A stretch of DNA of 64,000 nt from Caenorhabditis elegans (Eukaryota; Nematoda; Chromadorea; Rhabditida; Rhabditidae). The stretch lies in assembly GCF_000002985.6 (NCBI RefSeq), contig NC_003282.8, forward strand, positions 17,422,001 through 17,486,000, read 5' to 3'. Positions 1 through 13,900 of the stretch are shown one piece after another; within the stretch, counting starts at the first letter, position 1, and every line of letters begins with the position of its first letter. The translations under genes and the position numbers were made by a program. The notes beneath the pieces are model-generated. The model was not told the DNA's origin. It saw only the letters and a list, made by a program, of their open reading frames with translations, and did not search any database.

Positions 1-3000
1 ATTTTTGAGAACAGTCTGAAATATTGAAAAAAAAACCGGTTAGAATAGAAAATGAGACATTCTACAACGGGAACAAAACGTTTTTATAGACCAAGAAAAC
101 GTCGAAACTTCTATACGGAAGAATAACAGGTGTTAACACTTCTCCTCGACTAAATTAATTGTTGACCCAGCTATTTAGAGAATTAGAAACTTGATTATAT
201 TCATTTTCTAAGAAGCCCAGGTGTTTTGGAAAGAAAATTTTAAAATTTAATTTGCTAAGGCTTTGTTCTTGTTTGAAGTGTCAAGCAACCTGTACAAAGT
301 AACTGCAATACGTACATTCTCCTAGTTATAATTATATTAAGAAACCTTATAAAAGATAATCTTCTAGAAATCAAATTCGAGCATGCAAATAATAATAATA
401 TCTATTAGTAAGAACTTTAGTCGTAGCGCAGTCTCTTTTGTTGATCTTCAGAAAAAATGTTGCAGCCTTGTATTGTAGTTCAAAGTTATAAAATTTTCAG
501 TATAATTATTTTTTGAGGGTGAGCAAAGTCACTTTGACTAATCAAGTAGTTAAAAAAGGAATCAATAAACAAAAAGCCAAAATCTTCGGAAACCGAATGC
601 CAGAGAAATTGAGAATATTAAAACGACAATATTGGTTTAGAAAACACGTTTTCTTATCCATGAATGTTGTCAAATTTTCATAGATCAGATTTTCAAATCA
701 TCAAATAATTGAAAACCATGTACCACTAAAAATGTATCAATAATATGTATTTTTATTAAGGAAAAACGAATTTGATTAAATTTTGCTGTCGAAATTTTGA
801 ATACTTGTCCAAAAAAACGAGAGTGGCGCTTAGTTCTGAAAATCACAGTTTTTGACAGAAATAACAAAACTAAATTTCTTGAATTTGCATAGCAGGACTG
901 TATTATTATTGTAAGCCTCAGTAAAAAACAAGACAAAAATACTGTTTCTGAACGGCCGAAAAAAAAAAAGAAAAATAGAGAAAACAAAATCATAAATGGA
1001 TTATTGGCATGATGTGAAATTTGAATCTAGTTTGTGTAGCTAATGGTGCAGTCAGAAAGCATGTAATAATAATAATAATTATATATCAGGAAGCCTTAAA
1101 ACAAAAACTAAAAACAGAGATGTTTCGAGTTTAGTTTAGGTCTCTGTTCATATATTTCATCATTATATTTGGCTGAACACAATTTTTCAAATTGTTAACA
1201 GTAATACAATTTAAATTTCATAGATTTTTTAAATTATTTATGTTCGGCAACCTAAACAGTTGTTAAACTATTATAACACAAAATAAATATAAAAACATTA
1301 TAAAATGTTACTCTAATACAAAGCATTTTACTCGTAAAATATCAATACTGAATATCCTATTAACTGAAGTTTCAAAATCAAAAAAAATTAAAAAGAAGCG
1401 TCATGTAAAAACAAAATATGAATCACTTCGGTGTTTGAAAAGCGTTCGACCAAAGCACATTATTTATTTCTATCACGAATCCAGTCGCTAATGAATTATT
1501 CTAAAAGTTAATTTAATACTAACGTTGACTCAATATTTACTTATACCAAAACTTGTGTTTCCACCAAAATAAAAAGTACCTATTTCTACAAAAAAGGGAT
1601 ATAAGCGAAATTTGAGATTCTGGGAAAATTTATGTGTGTTTTAAGTTACTGAAAAGTTGGACCACAAGCTTGTACGTTGACACTTATTTATAGTTTTTTT
1701 GCGGAAAAATGTCTTGAATTTTGACAAAAATGTTTAAGATTAAAGTCAAACCGTTTGTTTTTTTTTGCTGTACAATTGAAAAAATTCATCATTTTTTGGA
1801 AAACCCTAAAATTTAAATAATATAAATGATCAAAGCTGAATAGATCGATACTTGCAAAAAACTATTCCACGTCAATGAGTCACAAAAATCCCTGCCATTT
1901 CAATTTTATATTCTAGTTTATTTACACATTTAGGTTCTTACATGACAATAAAAAGGCAGAGAGGAAACATGTGAACAGCAAAAACAACTGCGAAAAAACG
2001 TGTATGCGTAACACCCTAACTATTCATAAATAATTAAGTATCAACAATGTGGAGAAGGAAGATGCATGTGCCAAAATGAGGACATTAACTGAGAAACGAA
2101 TAGGTCTCAAATTGATGTTATTAGGTCATGTAGAGAGAACAAAAATTGATATTGAAATAGAGAGAGAGAAAAATAAATGTGGTTGAAAACTGGGGATTAA
2201 GTTGGGCAGAAAACAGAAGAAAGGCGACGGCAAAATGATTCAAAAGCAGAAGAAAATAGACACTAAGACAATAGGAATGCACATTTTTTCATTCAGGTAG
2301 TCACAAAACGTAGGTACGAGTTAATGGATGTAGGCAAATATTGAAACATGACACCATAAAATTTTATGATATATATATATCAAGGAAAAAATAATGTTTT
2401 GAAATGTTTTTATATGTTTTTAAACCGAGGATCTTACAATTAGTTCAAGTAGTGCTTTCTTGTCTTATTTTTGTTGAATTCCGGCGTAGTTCACTTCACA
2501 GAAGGTCATAAGCGTGACTCAGAAGCTTAATATATCAAACTTTCTTGAATAAAATTTTGTCAAATAGCACATAGAGCTGAGTTTGTAATTATGAAAAAGC
2601 AGATAGGAATGTAGAAAAAGTGAGTGATTCTCTTTCTCTTCTCTCGTTTTTCATGTGCTAAAAACACGCATGTCTAGACAGTTGAGAAAAAATGAGCGAA
2701 CTATTTTGTACTACTTTTCAACCAAATTAACACATGTTTTATTCAAAACCTTTTGCTTTTGAAATGCACGTAATAATTTGTAGACTCTATTAGGGTTGCA
2801 CCTCTACGGCCCAATCAAAAATCAATCTTGCGGCCTCTATTAGCATTGAATGTTCTAATAGTCTTGCAGCTTCTATTAGCATTGAATGTTGTTATAGTCT
2901 TGCGCTGACTTTTTTGTACTTTTTGAACAAATGAAATTGGAATATAATAATGACGGTCAATTTTCCAAAGTTCTGGGATATTCGAAAAATAGTCTTACAG

Positions 3001-5700
3001 GCTTCTTATAATCTTGCATCCCTTTGGACTAATTGAATTTTACTCTTGCATGCACGACTATTAGAGGAAATATGTACATACGTATTCTGATTTGTTTTCC
3101 AATTAATATTTTGTATGCAAAGCTCACTGAAAAAAACAATTTAAAAGTTTACGTAGTTTACCAAGACAATTTTTAAAATATGTACTATGAGTTTGTTGTT
3201 TACACACAATATCTAAACATAAAGATGACACAATTCATAGAAATGTTTTTGTGTTTCCTTTATATTCAACCGCAACAAACAATGCGTTATAGTTTTATTC
3301 TGAATGATTTTCCACTTTACCACACAGGAAAATTAACATTATAAGGAAAATGAAAAGAAATTCATTTTTAAATTGGAAAGGGTAATGTCTCAAATACAAG
3401 CTATAATATCTCAAAGGATATCAAATCAATCCAAAATCCTAAACAACACACTGTATACGCGTTTTAAACTTCCTCTTTTAAGATTTATGTAACGCGCTCC
3501 CCTGGTTTAGAAGCATATTACCGGCTGAGAAGCGTATGTATAAGTTTTTTACCACAGTGCATAACAATAAAAGGTACCTTAATTGATTAAAAGTTCTAGT
3601 CTTATAAAAACAATGGGTGGTAAATTATAAACGAACACTCAAAAGCTATATTTTTAAATCAATGCACGAGACAAGAGGGTGGAATAAACACGTGTGAGTT
3701 TTAATTTCAACTGACACCTACAAAACTAACGTCAATCAGACTTCAATTCATCATTCTTGAAATGATCTCTGATAACATATTCATCAGATAAGAAAGATTA
3801 ATCTTTCAAAAAATTTTCTTTTTTAATTTCATATAAATATCTAATTTTTTATTCTTTATTTGTAAGTAAGAGGTACATTTTTTCCACAAAAATGATTCAA
3901 TTTTGTAGCTATATTTTTAAAAATATTAACGGGATTATAACTGCAAAAAAGAGAAATGTGCAAAAAAATTTGGAAAAGGAAAAAAGAGAAAACTAGCAGA
4001 GATGAGGATTTGAACCCTACATATTAAATATGGGTGTGACAAATGTTTAGTGCGTTTTCAAACCTTTAGAACCAAAGCTGATGAAACTTTGGAAATTTAT
4101 TTCTTTTAAGTTTGAAGGGTTATTTTGATTTAGTTAAAAAAATGTAGGATTATGCAGGGAATAATAATATTACAAAGTTTACATCTTGTTAAATACCAAA
4201 ACTCTAAACATGATGATACGGACGGAGCAAAAATTTTATCGAAAAAAATACGAAATAGGATATATTTGCAGGAAAACGGCAATTAGCACCACGAATGGAA
4301 TTGCCTAATTTGAGATGCGTCGACGAAGCAGCTGTTTTTCCTTTTTCTAAAAGAGTCGAATTTTCAAGATGTTATGAGCAATGGCAGACTGATGAAAGAT
4401 ACGCAGCATCTGAAAAATTGATTTAAGATTCAATCCGTGCAGTTTTTCATTGACGATGTGCTTTTGTAAAAGCATTCTCACAATAAGGTTTCTCGAGGAA
4501 CCATTTCGGTTCAAAACATAACGATTTTTTTAAATTGAATGCAATGAAAAAATGCTTGTTTCTTTTATTCTATCCAATTGCTTGTTGATTGAAAAAAATT
4601 TGACAAAACAGGTCAATTCTGGTTCTTAGAACTTCTCATATATGTCAAATTTAACATTAAGCTCATTTTTTTCCAAAATTTAAAAAGTTTCAGCGTTGGT
4701 GGCGTTCAAAACCAAAAAAATTAACAAAATCTGAGGAATTAAATAATTCCAAAATAACTCCTTATAAAATCAAAAAAAAATGCAGCAGAACTTTTAGAAT
4801 TATTTGATTTAGCGTTAGCAGTTTTGCAGTTACGAAACCCCTTCCATTTTTTGATTAGCATAATACCTCGCGCACAAGCATTAGAATCAGTGATTATTTA
4901 TTGATTCACAAGTTCCCGAATTGAATGATATTCATTAATTTTTATTATCGTTTCGAAATCTTTAAGTTCAATATTTGAACGGCTTCATTGTTATTACTTT
5001 AAGTTTTGCCTTCCTGCTGGTTTCTAAAAACAAGTGTTCTCAGTCTCACTGCGTTTCGTAGTCTTGTCATCTCCACTTGGAGTAAGCCAGTGTAAACGAG
5101 CCTGCGTCTCTTCGGATGTAATGTTCTATCCGATTCCAAAGAATATCTGCCCTCCGGCTCTTTCTCTGCATCTCGCATTGTTTCATAGTGTCTCTTCCAG
5201 TTTCTCACAACTCACTCAACTTCTCTCTAAGCTGGGTGTCATTTTTATGTTTTCTTTCATTCCTTTCTTCCTGCTTCCACAATTATTTTTCAGGAAAAAA
5301 TTTGAATTTGAACGGTCGTTTTTTTTACTCGTATTTTTTACTTCAAATTTTTTAACAGCTGGCCTCTTTCCTTCAGACAACTGACAGGACAGAGAGAGGA
5401 TAGAAAGTTGTGATCAGGTTTCCCGCATGAGCAGCTAACGGTGTTTTTGTATTGTTTGGTCACTTTTTTCCGTTTTATGTTTAGCATCGGGGTTTGTACT
5501 AAAATCTTTTGGTAGTTTAACTGCGGCTCTGAAATTATAACTACAAGAGAAACTCACATATACAGTTTTCTTCACGTAGCTTGAAGCTCTCGCTATGAAC
5601 CAATTAGATTTTTCCTAAAATATTTCATTGCTAATAGGTTTTCACCAAACATTTGATTCTTATATTTATTTTTAGTTCTACGATTTTAAACATAAAAAAT
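1..5700. other. Gene-free stretch upstream of the GSKIP-domain gene
   Basis: No spliced gene or RNA gene could be supported on either strand. The open frames are short, A/T-driven and lack splice signals or recognisable protein. A 36-bp imperfect direct repeat lies at about 2834-2905. The stretch 5000-5230 is richer in C and T and may be promoter sequence for the gene starting at 5728. Confidence 0.5.
2834..2906. repeat. Two imperfect 36-bp direct repeats
   Basis: A unit beginning CTTGCGGCCTCTATTAGCAT is followed at once by a second copy beginning CTTGCAGCTTCTATTAGCAT. The motif 'CTATTAG ... CTTGC' recurs singly nearby (2790-3060), at 30357-30375, and in related form at 57900-58200, so this looks like a piece of a dispersed repeat family. 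Confidence 0.6.
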
Positions 5701-5727
5701 TCAGAAATTAGTATACGTTTAGAAACA

Positions 5728-7484
5728 ATGTCCACGCCTATCCCGCCATCTTCACCTCCCAGCACTCCAACTACAAGAGCCAATAATAGAACAAAATCAT
5801 TCTCAGGGACGGGAACTGTTGCGACTACGGCATGCATTTGTGGAAACGTGCCAATTGGTAAGTAATTATGAAATATTACAAACAAAAAAATTACCAACAT
5901 TCTTTCAAATTTTCAGCATTATCTGCAAACACATTAGCCGACAGTTTGAAGGTTTCACCGCTCTATAAGCAACAAGAGTGAGTTTTCTTTATTGATATAT
6001 CTAAAAGTGACAATTATTTTGTGAAAATGCTAAAAAATTATTTACATTTCGAAAATAAAATTACTTTTTAACGCCACGTCTTCTTGTGCTGGCAAATAAG
6101 ATTAAGGTTCAACTAACAATGAGATGTTTTTCTGTTGATATGGATTTTACTTTGTCATTTAAACTTTTCGGTCAGAAATTAAGTACATGTTATCCAATCA
6201 TCTATAACTTTCGAAACATTGATAAATCAAACATCAATATTCGTTTTCAATTATTTCTCATCTGCTCTCCAATATTTCCCATTCAATGCAACGCCAATTG
6301 TTATTTTGTCATACTTTGTTTATCAATCTCCTGCATAACTTTCATTCTTTTGTTTATTTTCTTATGTTCCATTGTTTGAAGAGTGCTGTTCTTTTTCTCA
6401 ACATCTAATTTTTAACAATTCATTTTCAGTTCTGCTCGTTGGAACGCGGCCGCTCAAGTGTACCGGACGTCTCGTGCCGTCTCACCAACGTTGGAAGAAA
6501 AAGAGAAATTTGGGTTTGACAATGCGTATATAAATCAAATGATTAGTCCGAAAATGTCAATCCCAAAGTGAGTTGTTTTGTTTTGTAAAATATTTTTTTA
6601 AACTTTTGAAAAAATTGTTATGCACCTAAAAAAAATACATATTGCATTCTTAAAAGCAATATTCGATAAATTAAATAATTAAATTTAAATTTTCAGGACC
6701 CCAATTTCACTCGAGGAAATCGCAGATATGAATAGAAAACGTCACGAAGTGGTGAGTTTTTATTGAAACAAAGGGTGGGCGGCAATTGCCGTTTGATATT
6801 CCAAATTTTATGCAGTTTGGAAAATCAGAATGTGCCAAAATTTTTCGATTGTCGCCCACCGCTGATTCAAACTCAATATTTTCAAGAAATGAGAACTAGT
6901 AATTTCATCCGGTCGAGAGCCCCTCTTGCCCACTTTTTACCCACTTTGTTGAAAAAACTTTTTGTTTTCAACATTTTTCATGATATTTGTCTCAAAGGAT
7001 TTCATTAATAATTTTAGGAAGGTGGAGTTATTCCGTCAGATGATGACGTTGGACCGCTGGAACTGGAAGCAATTGCTGCAGTCCACGAATTAGCACATGA
7101 AGTTCAAGACATCAGTGTTTCGGAAATGCTCCCCAGAACTAGTGACCTGATTTTTGTTAATGTGAAAACTCAGGAAGGAAGCCCATACACTTTAGAGCTG
7201 ACTATGAAAGGATGGAGAATTGCTTCGTCCCATACTGATTGCATGAACGGGGATTATACGAAAGTATGCACTTGATTTAGAAATAACCGTATAATGTTTA
7301 GCTTTCAGATCTCCCTTCACACTAAATACTATCGAAATGCTCGTGAACTTTTGAAATTCATATCACCTGACCATGCAACACGATTTAATGAGTGTGTTGC
7401 TCAGAAACTCAGCAAGTTAGCTGAGGTAAAACCACCACTATTGACTCTACAGAATTTATTTTGTTTCAGGTGGCGGTTCAATAA
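5728..7484 (+). CDS. GSKIP-domain (GSK3-interaction) protein
   Basis: Seven exons (5728-5857, 5917-5977, 6430-6567, 6697-6751, 7018-7263, 7309-7425, 7470-7484) join in frame to 253 aa. The first ~75 residues are Ser/Thr/Pro-rich (MSTPIPPSSPPSTPTT). The last ~120 form the GSKIP/DUF727 fold, with landmarks VQDISVSEMLPRTSDLIFVN, YTLELTMKGWRIASS, a YYRNARELLKFISP stretch and a C-terminal FNECVAQKLSKLAEV helix. In vertebrates this domain binds GSK3-beta through the C-terminal helix and PKA through an N-terminal helix. Here the domain is fused to a longer, probably disordered leader than in the ~139-aa human protein. A TTCAG about 24 bp before the ATG could be a trans-splice acceptor. AATAAA-type signals follow the stop at about 7580. 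Confidence 0.85.
6774..6862. repeat. Intronic inverted repeat, GTGGGCGGCAATTGCC type
   Basis: GTGGGCGGCAATTG on the left is mirrored by CGATTGTCGCCCACC on the right, inside intron 4 of the GSKIP-domain gene. Related GGCAATTGCCG(CCCACC) pieces occur at about 13085-13142 and 53060-53085, which indicates a dispersed repeat family. Confidence 0.6.
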
Positions 7485-7799
7485 GGACATGAACATTAAA
7501 TTGACAATAAATAATCAATTTTACTCAATACTACATACTTTCGAGTTTTTAGCCAATTCGTTCTGATACTTGTCGATAAAATAAATAAATGGGTTATATC
7601 TGAGACATTTTCATAAAAGGTAGAGTTAATATTTGGAAGTTAAATATTCATGTCACGCGAAGGAGCAAGGCATTGATGAGAAAAGGTTGAGATCATATAT
7701 TTGACGAATTAAGCATTGTTGTGTTGTTTTTTTTTAAATATACAAACATGAAAAGAAGTGAGGTAACTGTTAGAAAAATGAAACTATATTCTCTTCAGA

Positions 7800-9377
7800 T
7801 TATATTCTCCTCAAACTATTGTATACTTCGTTCAGTAATCTCATATATGTTCCGCAAAGCTCTCCAGTGCCAGTTTTCAAACCATTTGATAAATATGTAA
7901 TTGAAATTTGAGATTCTGGATCCATGTGAACAAACTGTCCACCGTAACCTGGATGGCCAAATGTGAAGGCTTCCTAAAGCATTGTTCTATTATTTTTCGA
8001 ATTACTACAATTTCAACTTTCTTACAGGTATCAATGGGTGTTTTTCATAGAAGAACCCATGCCCTTTGATAACCGGCCAGATAGTTACTTTTTCGAAATG
8101 CCAGCTGTTTAACGTAGGCCGGGAAAGTTCGAGGAGTGTGGTATTTGATATTAGCTCCTGTAAAAACTATTTTTCAAGTCTGAGATTCAATGTTCCAATT
8201 ACCTTTTCAACGATCATTGATAACAACCTTGAAACATCTCTCACATTTCCAATAGCGGTTACAGCGGGAAGATTTAGAGAAACAATCTCGGGATCGTTTA
8301 ATACCATAGTATCCTAAACAGTTTCAAATTGTGTTTCCTGTTCAACAACATTAAGAAACACTTACGTAATTAACGAGTAGCCAATCTGGATTTGATCTCA
8401 TTTTATGAACAAGTGTATCAAAGCGGATATACATAAGTCCAAGCATAATAAGAATTTTTGGGTCCTTTATTATATCACGCGTGAATTCCCATAAAGACGG
8501 TGTTGTGAGACGAGCGAGATATGGAGCCTCTGATTTTTGGGCACCGATTTGAATGTCGAGATCTGAGAAAAAAATTCAATATTTCTAGTGTTATAGTGAC
8601 TCACCGTTTGGTCTAGCAATTTCCTCCTCAAAAAATCTCTTTATATTTCTGCCACGTGGATCTGCTTTTCTGACCAATCCATCTAAAATGAACCCAAAAG
8701 TAACCGCATGATAACCGGACGCGGTGCCAGGAGTCCAAGCTGGAACAGAGTTTTCTACTTTTTCCATGATTTTCAATCCATTTTTGACGTCTTCTATTGA
8801 GATATCTTCACTGAGATACGGAAGTCCTGCTTTGTGAGAAAGTACGTCTTCTATGGTAGTCGCGTTTTTACCATATCGCCCGTACTCTGGCCAATAATCT
8901 ACCACACGATCTGCATAGTTTAGAAGACCCCTGTCAACCATTACAGCTATCACAATAGAACAAACGGCCTGAAAAATTGTGTGCATAATACAAATTTTCT
9001 GATGAGCACTCACCTTTGATGCAGAAAACATCACACTTTTGGTGTTTTCTGACCATTTTCTTCCCGACTCTTTGTCAGCATATCCACCCCATAGATTTAC
9101 TACTTCTTTTCCTTTGTAATAAACTGCAAACGCAGCACCTTCACGTTCTTCTCCTTGTCCAAAATTTCGTCTGGAACAAAAATAGTTTTTGATAGTAAAT
9201 CAAAAAAGTTTTTCATTACCGGAATGCTTCTAAAACGGTCTCAAACCGCTCGTCCACATAGCCATTAACATTATCGTCATTAACATTTGGCGTTAACCAA
9301 CACGAAAGAAATGGTTGAACCACAAATGGAATTACAAATAGATATAAACATCCAAACGTATCAAAATCAAGTCGCAT
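7800..9377 (-). CDS. Serine beta-lactamase-related (LACT/EstB-type) protein
   Basis: Seven exons (9377-9220, 9170-9014, 8968-8605, 8562-8366, 8313-8203, 8157-8026, 7973-7800) give 430 aa in frame. The N-terminus has a hydrophobic segment (CLYLFVIPFVVQPFLSCWL) that should act as signal peptide or membrane anchor. Penicillin-binding/beta-lactamase landmarks follow in order: FSASK (SxxK nucleophile motif), SGYHAVTFGFILD (the YxN-like second motif as Tyr-His-Ala), and HPGYGGQ near the end (the third motif in family VIII esterases and LACTB-like proteins). DVLSHKAGLPYL is the usual helix between motifs 1 and 2. Bacterial relatives are esterases or carboxypeptidases. The nematode LACT family is multigene and its substrates are unknown. 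I cannot say which lact number this is. Confidence 0.85.
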
Positions 9378-10976
9378 ATTTCACTCTGAAATATTTAATG
9401 GTTTTTTTTAATTCTTTAAGCTAAAAGTATTTATAAAATGTTTTAAAACTGTTTCAAAATATGAACACTTTAAAGAATGATGAGTCCGAAGATGAAAACA
9501 AGTTTCTAAAGAAACAGAAGATGTGTGGCAGAAAATAAAAACATGATATAATCTTCGTTTCTTTTTGTACCTCCCTCCTGTTCTCGTGGAGACTCGTGGT
9601 ATAAAGAGGGTCGAACAATAAGTAGGTGGAGTTTTGACAAAACGTTGAAACCAGCCACAAATGTTTTGCAAACACTACAAATATGTTGTGCCACCTTTTG
9701 AAACAATATGAATTACATTAGCAAAAATAACATAAGGGGTAGTACATATTATTGTTGTTTGAAAAGGTGAGGACGTACCGAACTTCAAAGTTGTCTGTAT
9801 TGTGTGCTGGACACTATAATGATAAGATAGAAAAATTCAAGTGACAAGTGATATAAGGGACAAGAGAAAGTTCCCGGTTAAATGAACTGTTAGAAAATGG
9901 AGCATTTTTCAATGAAATCAGTGGTGAAAATTCCTATTGAAAAATCACCTTTTGATATGGAAAAGTACACATAAATATTTATTTCAGCACTACAAAAATT
10001 TTAGCGTTACATAACTAAGAACAACACCGAATTTCAAAATCCAGTTCTATATTTTATTAATTCATATCCCGGCTCAATAAAAAATTATTTGCAAATGTTT
10101 CATTGCTAAATAATAAATAAAAAATCAAGCTTTTGGATATCTATAATTGTTTAAAAAAACAATACAACGGATATAAATACCTTCAGAGTTAAGAAATGTT
10201 GGGCAAGATTACCATATAAAATACCGTATTTAACTATCAATTGATTACCTGAGAGAACACAAATACAACACGTTGAAACAAAAATGTTATTCAATCATAA
10301 AAAAACATGTATTATTCTCAGGGAGGTATATATATATATACGACCATCTGAGTTATCAGTCAAACCTCATAGGCCAGTGCACCCTGAACTCGTTCTGGTT
10401 CTTGCCCATATCATCAATTCTTATCAAACCATGTTTTAATTGAGTTTACCAACTACTATTCTATGATTTAACTATGCCTCGAAAAGAAAAAAAATCATGA
10501 TTTCTGCTAATGTTTATTAGTAGAGCACCGAATGATTGTTTTTTATTTAACATTGGACTAGGAAAATATGGAAGAAAAATAACACATTATAGTTTTCACA
10601 TATTTTTAAAGTTTTACACACTTCAAACTTTTACAATTCTCCAACTTCTGGCCTTATAGTTTGTAGTGTCCGTTTATAACAAACTCTAGTTCTCTTTTAT
10701 GTTTTTCTGAGCAAATAATTAACCACTTGTCACCGTCTTTTCGTTTTCAACCTTTTACTTTTAGTTTTAAATTTTTGCGCATACAAACATCGGTGGACCT
10801 TGGAAAAATAGTTGGATGATCTTCAAAATTCAAAGAATTTATTTGAAAAACTATTGTTATTTCGATATGTTGTCATAAAAGGCTTTTTTTTTGTAAGAAA
10901 ACGCTTTTGCAAAATTATTTAAACGTTCATTTTTAGAGAAACGTATATGAATTAAAAAAATAGATTTAAAAAATTT
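9378..10976. other. Intergenic, no gene seen
   Basis: The space between the beta-lactamase-like gene's start and the guanylate cyclase 3' end is AT-rich. Three overlapping minus-strand frames at 9408-9706 share the same bases and match nothing recognisable. A short (TA)n tract lies at about 10327-10340. Confidence 0.5.
9449..9456 (+). promoter_or_regulatory. CTGTTTCA, possible 21U-RNA upstream motif
   Basis: CTGTTTCA sits in AT-rich sequence (TTTTAAAACTGTTTCAAAAT). In C. elegans this octamer about 40 bp upstream marks type I 21U-RNA (piRNA) loci, which concentrate on chromosome IV. A single octamer can arise by chance. Confidence 0.2.
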
Positions 10977-13900
10977 TCACGACTCTAAGGGATGGGATAT
11001 TGTGCCCGATTCCTCGATTTCTTCGTCCTTGTGTATGTGCTCGTTAAGCCAGTAGCAATTCACTTCACCTACATAGAAAAACAAAAATATTTAAAAGTTT
11101 ATATAAAATTGTGTTTGACATACCTTTTCCTTTGACATGAACTATCCCTCGTTTCACCAGTTTATACTCATGAGTGGCCAATAGCATTCTTGCTGTAATT
11201 TCGCTAGTTTGAATTTGCAGGGGAGGACAGTTTGATTGCATTCTGGACGCGAAATTTACAGTGTCACCAAAAAGACAGTAGCGAGGATTTTTAATTCCGA
11301 TTACACCGGCAGCAATAGGACCTGCGTGGAATCCTATTCGAACTCGAAGCTGAAACGAATGAATTATAATTAATCGCAGTGCTTTGCCTTATATTGGGCA
11401 ACTAAATTTTAAAATATTATGTAAAAACTTGTTTTCATTTTAAAAATGCATTGTATAACCCAATTATAAGATATTTTCCCTTGACAATAACCTTGTAGTT
11501 TTTGTCATTTTCTAGTGTATATGACAACGATATAGCACGAATTTCCAAACTCATTTCCGCGACTTCGAATACATGCCGTCCTTCATTCTCGTTGGGTACA
11601 CCGGATGCCACCATGTAGGTTTCGCCAGTAGTTTCAACCTGAATTCACATATTGGGGAACGAAATGTCACTGAAAACTAATCTTATAAGCGTCATGCCTT
11701 TTGATTACAGTATCAAACTGATCAAAAATGTCATTGAGAAAGCCAATTACCTAGAAAAATAAACATTATTTAACAACTTTACGGAATCCCAACTTCTTTT
11801 GGAGGACGTCGCTTCAAAATTACAATGAAGTCACATATTTGGACAAACATAACCGTTGCCGATGCATAACTTCTAGCGGGAGCGATTACTCCGTTTTTCA
11901 AGTCTTTTGCAATACTCCTGTAATTTTTAAAACAATTTTATGTCTTATAATGAGATAATACTGAATGTCTCTGTTTTATTTTTGTTATTTGCTTATCGAT
12001 TTCTGTATTTTCTGCAATAACTTTAATTTACAATTTACTTCTACGAAAGTTTTTAAAAATATTGAAATGTTTGTAGTGATGTTAATGATATTCGGTTATG
12101 TTGGACTATTGTAGTTACAATCAAACAAAGTCGCAGTGACAATACTAGTTTTGTTGGGTAAACTAGATTTCTTTGTGAATACAAGCACTGTGAAGTTACT
12201 TCCGAAAAAGCTGTGGAGCCAGTCAGCCGGAGGTCGGTTGTAAAAGCAAACTATAATGGTGATAAAATAATGTTCTTACGCTGGCAGCATCTCATTTAGC
12301 AATCTCATTGTTTGCATCTGTGCAAGGGCCAAATCAGCAGACCTTGCCGCAACTAGGGTTTCGAGCTCATCGGCATACTTCTCATTCATTCTAATCATTT
12401 GATCGATTAAATTTCCTTTTCTGGAAATTTTCCTGTATAATTATTTGAAAAACAAAATGTAATTCTTTAAAAAACATACGAATCAGCGTAACATATTGCA
12501 ATTGCGTTTCGTAGATTTTCAATTGTCGGTCGCTTTTCCGGATCTCTATTCCAGCATTCTTTACATTTATCCAGCAGAGTGTCCTCTTGTGTTTCATTGT
12601 TTGAAATGAATGGCATGAGATTGTGATCAAGAATTTCCATCATGAGACCTTAAGATAAATTTCCCTGATGCTTTTCTAGACCAAGCATAAAGGTGACAAA
12701 GCTCTTTGAGTTAGGCATATTAGCAAGGAGGTTATATTGCGGCAAGTCAAAGAACATCCTAGTTTGTCATATTTAACGGTCCTCATTTGAGTTTCATTTG
12801 ATTTGGTCTTCATTTGTTTGCGAGTCGACTCATTTTGACCCATTGCAACTTCTCAACTAACTTACCAGAACCCGGTCGCTCAACTGAGTGAATCAGTCGA
12901 TATGGATCTTCACGTTCGATCATCATATAAAAAATCATTCCAACGCAATAAATATCGCCTTGTTTACTGCCTCTTACAAATCTGGTTGGCAGTTTTCCAG
13001 TAGCATCATATTCTCGAATATGCTCCGGCGGAAAACACACATACTGCGCGTAAGATACTGAAAATAAGAAAAGAAGGCATATATTCTTGGGGTAGGTGGC
13101 AACCAAAAATTTTCGGTCATCGGCAAATTCGGAAATTGCCAAAATTGTTGTTTTTCGGAACTTTTAAACATTATTTTTCAAAAAATAAAAATATACTTTG
13201 TTTTTCAGTGTAAATGTTGTGGTTGAAGTAACGGCGTGAACAGGTAAAACAGTTTCTGATTGAAAGATACAAATTTTTCAAGAAAATTCAAGTCAAATAG
13301 GTGTAGAAATTGATAATTGTAGATTTCCGGCTATTGTCAGCTTCCAATTTTTCCCGCAATCAGCTATTTTAGAAATTGTTGTCTGGCTTTTTTGCACATT
13401 GTTTTGAATTACTCACTAGTATAGTCACTTCTATCTGGCATCGTTATATTTTCTGCGTCGAAGTTATCACACACAAAGTTTGTGACCCCATATAATGCAA
13501 TTTTCAGTACCCAATTTATATCTATTAGGCAAGTGGCTGCGTGAAGATGACCGTGATACGCAACAGGAGATAGGTGAAGATATTGAAGACCCTTGAATTA
13601 ACAATCGATTTGTGATTTTTATTATAGAATTATTTTTTTTAATCTTCAGTTGTTCATGGAGTCTAATGAATAACGCAAAATGTTACCTTCAAAATATCTC
13701 TCATAAATGCGGATTTGAACGTTTCATCCATACCGAAATCTCGATCCAAACAAAATTCCTTGAATTAGCCTGATTTTCTAATTACTGAGAAATGTAAGTC
13801 TTGTACCTCCAGTGTTCCTCGTTCCACTAATGCGTGTAAAATTGTCATTGTGTTGAGATCATCATTCAATTGAATACCATAGAAGTTTGCCAGATTGTCA

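Noticed and set aside
4999-5384. Overlapping minus and plus frames in a C/T-rich patch
   Set aside because: No splice support, no recognised domain. More likely promoter composition.
9408-9706. Three overlapping minus-strand frames of 66-87 codons
   Set aside because: They use the same bases in different registers, and none has protein-family character.
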